From Sulfurimonas sediminis (GTDB taxonomy: Bacteria; Campylobacterota; Campylobacteria; Campylobacterales; Sulfurimonadaceae): a stretch of 64,000 bases of DNA. The notes under the pieces were generated by a model. That model saw nothing but the letters and a program-made list of their open reading frames with translations, made no database searches and was not told the origin of the DNA. This document shows, one piece after another, positions 60,403 to 64,000 of this stretch. A program made the position numbers and the translations under genes. The stretch spans positions 1,674,001 to 1,738,000 of the forward strand of contig NZ_CP041235.1 of NCBI RefSeq assembly GCF_014905115.1, given 5' to 3'. The stretch's first letter is position 1. Each line of letters begins with the position of its first letter.

Positions 60403-60439
60403 TATATTAGTTATAAAATAAAATTTTATAACTAATATA
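60403..60439. repeat. 17-bp-arm AT-rich palindrome after hisD
   Basis: ATATTAGTTATAAAAT (60404-60419) and its exact inverse (60423-60438) are separated by AAA; one more base pair closes the outside. It lies 20 bases after the hisD stop and about 210 bp before the molybdoenzyme operon. No T-run follows, so an operator or an mRNA 3'-end structure are both possible. Confidence 0.6.
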
Positions 60440-60458
60440 TTATAATCAGACTGCTTAT

Positions 60459-61748
60459 TTATTTTAGGCGAACACGAACAGACTGTTCATGAGCGGTTAA
60501 TCCTTCTGTATTTGCAATCAAAGCACACTCTTCTCCAATCTCATTGATAGCATTTTTACTAAATGAAATAATAGAACTTTTTTTCATAAAATTTTCAACA
60601 CCAAGCGGTGAATAAAATTTTGCTGTACCCCCCGTAGGAAGCGTGTGGTTTGGTCCTGCAACATAGTCGCCTATAGCCTCAGGTGTGTTGTGTCCCAAGA
60701 ATATTGCTCCGGCATGCTTGATATACGGCAAAAGTTCAAAAGGGCTCATCGTAGCGACTTCAAGATGTTCGGGTGCTATTTTGTTCATCAAATCAACCGC
60801 TTCATCCATATCTTTTGTCACGATGATTGCGCCTCTTTCTTCTATAGATTTTCGGGCTATCTCTTGGCGTGGAAGTTTTGTAAGCCATATTTCAATTTCG
60901 TCTTTTACAGCATCAGCCAGTTTTTGTGAAGGTGTAATCAAAATAGAACTTGCCATTTCGTCATGTTCTGCCTGAGAAAGCAAATCTATAGCCAGATGGT
61001 TGGCATTGGCACTCTCATCTGCCAAAATACCTATTTCACTCGGCCCGGCTATCATGTCAATATTGACTTCGCCGAAAACCATTTTTTTAGCCGTTGCCAC
61101 AAAAATATTTCCAGGCCCTGTAATAACATCCACTTTCGGAATTGTCTCGGTTCCATACGCCATTGCCGCGATAGCACTTGCTCCACCCACTTTGTAGACC
61201 TCACGCACACCGCAAAGATGACAGGCAGCGAGCAAAAGCTCATTTGGTTCATTATCCGGTGTCGGCGTACAGATAACAATGTTTTCAACACCCGCAACCT
61301 GAGCAGGAATAACGTTCATAAGCAAAGATGAAGGGTAGGCTGCTTTTCCTCCGGGAATATAAAGCCCCGCGCTCTCAACCGGAGTCACCTGCTGTCCTAA
61401 AATCGTTCCGTTTGCTTCTGTATCAAACCATGATTTCGGTTTTTGCTTTTCATGATATGCTTTTATTCTGTCATAGGCAAGATGCAGGGCATCTTTAAGC
61501 TTTTTGTCAATATTTTCATAGGCTTTTTGCATAGATGCTGTCGTTATTTTTAAGTCTGCATCATTTTTTGGTGTCCAGTTGTCAAACTTGCTGATATGTG
61601 ATCGCAAAGCCAGGTTTTTATCTGTTTTGATATCTTCGATAATATCACCTACTATGCCACTTACATGGGCAATATCCATCTTTCCGCGCGCTAAAAGCTC
61701 TTCAAACTTTCCGTCAAAATCATTATCAGTCGATTTTACAAATATCAT
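60459..61748 (-). CDS. hisD: Histidinol dehydrogenase
   Basis: A 429-aa zinc enzyme that oxidises histidinol to histidine in the last two steps of histidine synthesis. Landmarks: VESAGLYIPGGKAAYPSSLL, VYKVGGASAIAAMAYGTETI, VDVITGPGNIFVATAKKMVF, IDMIAGPSEIGILADESANA and LSQAEHDEMASSILI with zinc ligands, and the C-terminal NHTLPTGGTAKFYSPLGVEN. Full length. Its start overlaps the stop of the thioredoxin-like gene by one base. Confidence 0.96.
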   Translation of the reverse strand: MIFVKSTDNDFDGKFEELLARGKMDIAHVSGIVGDIIEDIKTDKNLALRSHISKFDNWTPKNDADLKITTASMQKAYENIDKKLKDALHLAYDRIKAYHEKQKPKSWFDTEANGTILGQQVTPVESAGLYIPGGKAAYPSSLLMNVIPAQVAGVENIVICTPTPDNEPNELLLAACHLCGVREVYKVGGASAIAAMAYGTETIPKVDVITGPGNIFVATAKKMVFGEVNIDMIAGPSEIGILADESANANHLAIDLLSQAEHDEMASSILITPSQKLADAVKDEIEIWLTKLPRQEIARKSIEERGAIIVTKDMDEAVDLMNKIAPEHLEVATMSPFELLPYIKHAGAIFLGHNTPEAIGDYVAGPNHTLPTGGTAKFYSPLGVENFMKKSSIISFSKNAINEIGEECALIANTEGLTAHEQSVRVRLK

Positions 61749-62182
61749 TACTTCTTCACTCTCTTTTGGTTTGTATTAAATTCTTTTTGCACTATCTCTA
61801 ATGCCTGTAAAAACACATCTTTTTTTGCATATCCTAAAAGTGGCTGAAACATGGGGTCACCGTTTGGTAACAAAAACCATATTCCCGGAAGCCCCGGAGT
61901 ATTTTGTGCCAGGACAGCCGGAATATAATCTCTTTTGTCCGTCCATGAACGTACAGCAATAAAATTTTTATTTATCTTCTGCACAACTTTTTCATCTTTA
62001 AGTGTTGTTTTATCAAGGAGCAGACAATATTTACAAGAGTGACTTGAAATAATAAAAAGCACAGGCTTATGCTCTTTTTGTGCCTGAGCCATCCCCTCTT
62101 GATAATCTTTTGCCCAGTGTATCTCATCAGCCATCAAAGATGTTGTAAGTACAAATGCCAGTACCAATAATAATTTACCCAT
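61748..62182 (-). CDS. Periplasmic thioredoxin-like protein (SoxW-like)
   Basis: A 144-aa protein with a signal peptide (LLLVLAFVLTTSLMA) and a compact thioredoxin fold: KPVLFIISSHSCKYCLLLDK carries the CKYC active site, and NTPGLPGIWFLLPNGDPMFQ the proline loop. It belongs to the Thioredoxin_7/SoxW-like set that acts on disulfides in the periplasm. It overlaps aroK by 8 bases and hisD by 1, so it is expressed with amino-acid synthesis genes without an obvious functional link. Confidence 0.82.
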   Translation of the reverse strand: MGKLLLVLAFVLTTSLMADEIHWAKDYQEGMAQAQKEHKPVLFIISSHSCKYCLLLDKTTLKDEKVVQKINKNFIAVRSWTDKRDYIPAVLAQNTPGLPGIWFLLPNGDPMFQPLLGYAKKDVFLQALEIVQKEFNTNQKRVKK

Positions 62183-62690
62183 GTTTTTTTACCTTTTTTA
62201 AGAGTTCTTTTGCACATTCCTGTGCTGATTTTTCAGTCACATCTATGATGATATCTGCCAACTTCAGATACTGAGGTCGTCGTTCATCATAAAGTTTTTT
62301 TGCTTTTTTCAAATCAGCAAGCAACGGTCTTTTTTTCAACTTTCTTTTTGCATTGGGGTGTTCTTTTAATCGTTTAATGATAGCATCAAAAGGAGAATCC
62401 AATAAAACAATTGTACCTATTTTTTGTAAATTAGTCTGCTTATAAAAACCGCCGCCTGTAGAAATGAGTGTATCATGCACACTTGTTTCCAGCCATTTTG
62501 CAACCCGTTTTTCCAGTTTTCTAAAATACTCTTCACCGTTTTCTTCAAATATCTTTTTAATTTTTCTGTTTTCCATACTTTCTATAATGTCGTCAGTGTC
62601 TATCGTCATATACGAAGAATATTTGAGCGCTTCACGCGCTATGCTTCCTTTGCCTACACCCATGAAACCTATCAGTACAATGTTTTTCAT
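62175..62690 (-). CDS. aroK: Shikimate kinase
   Basis: A 171-aa P-loop kinase phosphorylating shikimate. The Walker A region reads VLIGFMGVGKGSIAREAL, where the usual final Lys-Ser/Thr is Lys-Gly-Ser; the shikimate site has DTDDIIESMENRKIKKIFEE, the substrate loop is STGGGFYK, and the lid carries RPLLADLKKAKKLYDERRP. The ATG at 62690 fits the family's MKNIVLIGFMG start; a frame four codons longer begins at 62702. It is divergent from the CtpA-type protease. Confidence 0.92.
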   Translation of the reverse strand: MKNIVLIGFMGVGKGSIAREALKYSSYMTIDTDDIIESMENRKIKKIFEENGEEYFRKLEKRVAKWLETSVHDTLISTGGGFYKQTNLQKIGTIVLLDSPFDAIIKRLKEHPNAKRKLKKRPLLADLKKAKKLYDERRPQYLKLADIIIDVTEKSAQECAKELLKKVKKHG

Positions 62691-62759
62691 TTGATATCCC
62701 ATACAAATTTAAAATGATTTTATCATATTTAGCATAAAAGTTTTCCATTTATCAACTGT

Positions 62760-62768
62760 TGGTATAAT
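62760..62768 (+). promoter_or_regulatory. Extended -10 promoter of the ctpA-like gene
   Basis: TGGTATAAT (62760-62768) is a perfect extended -10, 33 bases before the ATG at 62801. Upstream is T-rich rather than a -35 consensus. Confidence 0.55.
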
Positions 62769-62800
62769 ATCTTCTTTAAAAAATCAACAGTAGGTTTATT

Positions 62801-64000
62801 ATGAAAAACAAAAAGTTTATCACTCTAGGGTTTGCATCGGTTGCGACATCAATAGCGCTTATGTTTTCTTCTTCTTTATTTGCAGAAAGTTCCATAAAAG
62901 ATGCACAGGCTTCTAGACTTCAGGCTTTGGAAAAATTCACAAAAGTCATCAGCATAGTACAACAATATGATGTTGATGATGTGACGATAGAAGAACTTAT
63001 AGACAAAGCCCTTGACGGTATGATGAAAAATCTTGATGCCCATTCAAATTATCTGACAGAAAAAGATTACAAACGCCTAAAAGTACAAACAGAAGGTGAA
63101 TTTGGCGGTCTGGGAATTACTGTTGGCATGAAAGACGGTGCACTCACAGTTATCTCTCCTATTGACGGAACACCGGCAGACAAAGCAGGGCTTAAAGCAG
63201 GTGATATAATTTTAAAAATTGATGACAAGTCAACCATCGGCATGACTATAGATGAAGCGGTATCCCTTATGCGGGGAAAAGTCGGAGAACCTATTGATTT
63301 ACTGATAGTCAGAGAGGGAGAACTCAAGCCTCTTTCTATCCATATTGTCCGTGATATCATCAAAATAGAATCTGTACATGCAAAAGTAATTAATAATGAT
63401 ATTTTATACATACGCGTTGCCAGTTTTGACAAAAAAGTTGTAGAAGATGTTACGAAAGAGATAAACAAACGCAAAGCCTCCACGAAGGGTATTATTTTAG
63501 ACTTAAGAAACAATCCCGGCGGATTACTCGACCAGGCAGTAGGTTTGGTTGACTCTTTTGTCGACAGCGGAGTGATAGTTTCCCAAAAAGGAAGACGAAA
63601 AATTGAAAACAAAACCTACAGCGCTCATGCGTCAAACACTCTCACAAAGGTTCCTTTGGTTGTTTTAGTCAATGGGGGAAGTGCCAGTGCCAGTGAGATT
63701 GTAAGTGGTGCACTGCAAGACCACAAACGCGCTGTGCTCGTAGGAGAAAATACTTTTGGAAAAGGAAGTGTACAGGTTGTCCTGCCTATTACAAAAACTG
63801 AAGCGATAAAACTCACAATAGCAAGATACTATCTCCCAAGTGGAAGAACTATTCAAGCCGTAGGTGTGAAGCCTGACGTAGTCGTTACTCCAGGTGAGCT
63901 TAAAACACATAAAAACGAATTTGCCATAAAAGAAGCTGACCTGAAAAAACACCTGCAAGAAGAACTTGAAAAAGTTGACGGAAAAAAAGAAGAGACTAAA
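62801..64000 (+). CDS. Carboxyl-terminal processing protease (CtpA/Prc type, S41), 3' end outside the window
   Basis: The first 400 codons are present; the frame is open to the window edge. A signal peptide (ITLGFASVATSIALMFSSSL) precedes an N-terminal helical region, a PDZ domain (about 95-180, GEFGGLGITVGMKDGALTVI, PADKAGLKAGDIILKIDDKS) and the S41 catalytic domain with LDLRNNPGGLLDQAVGLVDS, the serine region LVNGGSASASEIVSGAL (Ser294-298) and the Lys in GENTFGKGSVQ near 320. It trims or degrades periplasmic proteins in envelope quality control. Length to this point fits the family, with only the C-terminal tail missing. Confidence 0.93.
   Translation, partial: MKNKKFITLGFASVATSIALMFSSSLFAESSIKDAQASRLQALEKFTKVISIVQQYDVDDVTIEELIDKALDGMMKNLDAHSNYLTEKDYKRLKVQTEGEFGGLGITVGMKDGALTVISPIDGTPADKAGLKAGDIILKIDDKSTIGMTIDEAVSLMRGKVGEPIDLLIVREGELKPLSIHIVRDIIKIESVHAKVINNDILYIRVASFDKKVVEDVTKEINKRKASTKGIILDLRNNPGGLLDQAVGLVDSFVDSGVIVSQKGRRKIENKTYSAHASNTLTKVPLVVLVNGGSASASEIVSGALQDHKRAVLVGENTFGKGSVQVVLPITKTEAIKLTIARYYLPSGRTIQAVGVKPDVVVTPGELKTHKNEFAIKEADLKKHLQEELEKVDGKKEETK

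Noticed and set aside
1-64000. tRNA, rRNA and CRISPR arrays
   Set aside because: The intergenic gaps are short; none contained a cloverleaf-like sequence, rRNA segment or regularly spaced short repeats that I could identify by eye.

Overview
The window looks like chromosome from a free-living, chemolithoautotrophic member of the Campylobacterota (former Epsilonproteobacteria), most like Sulfurimonas or a close relative. This is an inference from gene content: ATP-citrate lyase (aclB and the start of aclA) marks the reductive TCA cycle. The flagellar flgI-flgJ-flgM-flgN-flgK order, the cbpA-hspR pair, the rnr-holA junction and a quinone-linked molybdopterin oxidoreductase cluster all fit that group. 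The DNA is AT-rich and tightly packed, with many 1-10 bp overlaps, and no gap outside the insertion sequences exceeds 300 bp. No rRNA, tRNA or CRISPR array was seen.

Layout. 1-12 kb (minus strand): aclBA; a glycosyltransferase-like membrane protein; trpG/pabA; an AI-2E family transporter; an orphan DppC-type permease; the flagellar block flgK/N/M/J/I; rsmD; and four small genes including a pseudo-exonuclease. 12-20 kb: murA, hspR-cbpA, purH, a 6-phosphofructokinase, a lipoprotein and purL. 20.3-22.9 kb: two different ISAs1-family elements inserted side by side at one 9-bp target, cutting off the tail of a greB-like gene. 23-31 kb: HDOD protein, RNase R, DNA polymerase III delta, a Fur-family regulator, prs, lepA and comF. 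31-37 kb: AsmA-like protein, grpE-dnaK, a NosL-like lipoprotein and a redoxin.

37-48.5 kb (minus strand) holds a complete TonB energy-transduction system in one apparent operon: DUF3450 protein, TtpC-like long ExbB, ExbB, ExbD, TonB, TPR protein and a 1038-aa TonB-dependent receptor, followed by an orphan OmpR/PhoB-family response regulator. Just upstream is a lipoprotein made of two nearly identical 331-residue beta-helix-like repeats. Both the operon and the lipoprotein gene are preceded by 11-bp-phased direct repeats resembling a Pho box (TGTAAY half-sites). The reading offered here is a phosphate-starvation-responsive outer-membrane uptake system. This is the best candidate for an undescribed system in the window, but its substrate and regulator are inferred.

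48.6-52.6 kb: a small cytochrome c and a Bat (batA, fused batB-batC, batD) operon. 52.6-60.2 kb: a seven-gene molybdoenzyme operon with electron-transfer subunit, NrfD-like anchor, 1091-aa Tat-exported catalytic subunit, TorD-like chaperone, polyferredoxin, a protein resembling only the N-terminal domain of shikimate dehydrogenase with its catalytic residues replaced, and an unknown 152-aa protein. 60.4-64 kb: hisD, a thioredoxin-like protein, aroK, and the start of a CtpA-type protease running off the end.

Regulatory signals read from sequence: HAIR-like HspR operators over the -35 boxes of both cbpA-hspR and grpE-dnaK, a sigma-28 promoter before flgM, the Pho-box-like arrays, and a few intrinsic terminators.
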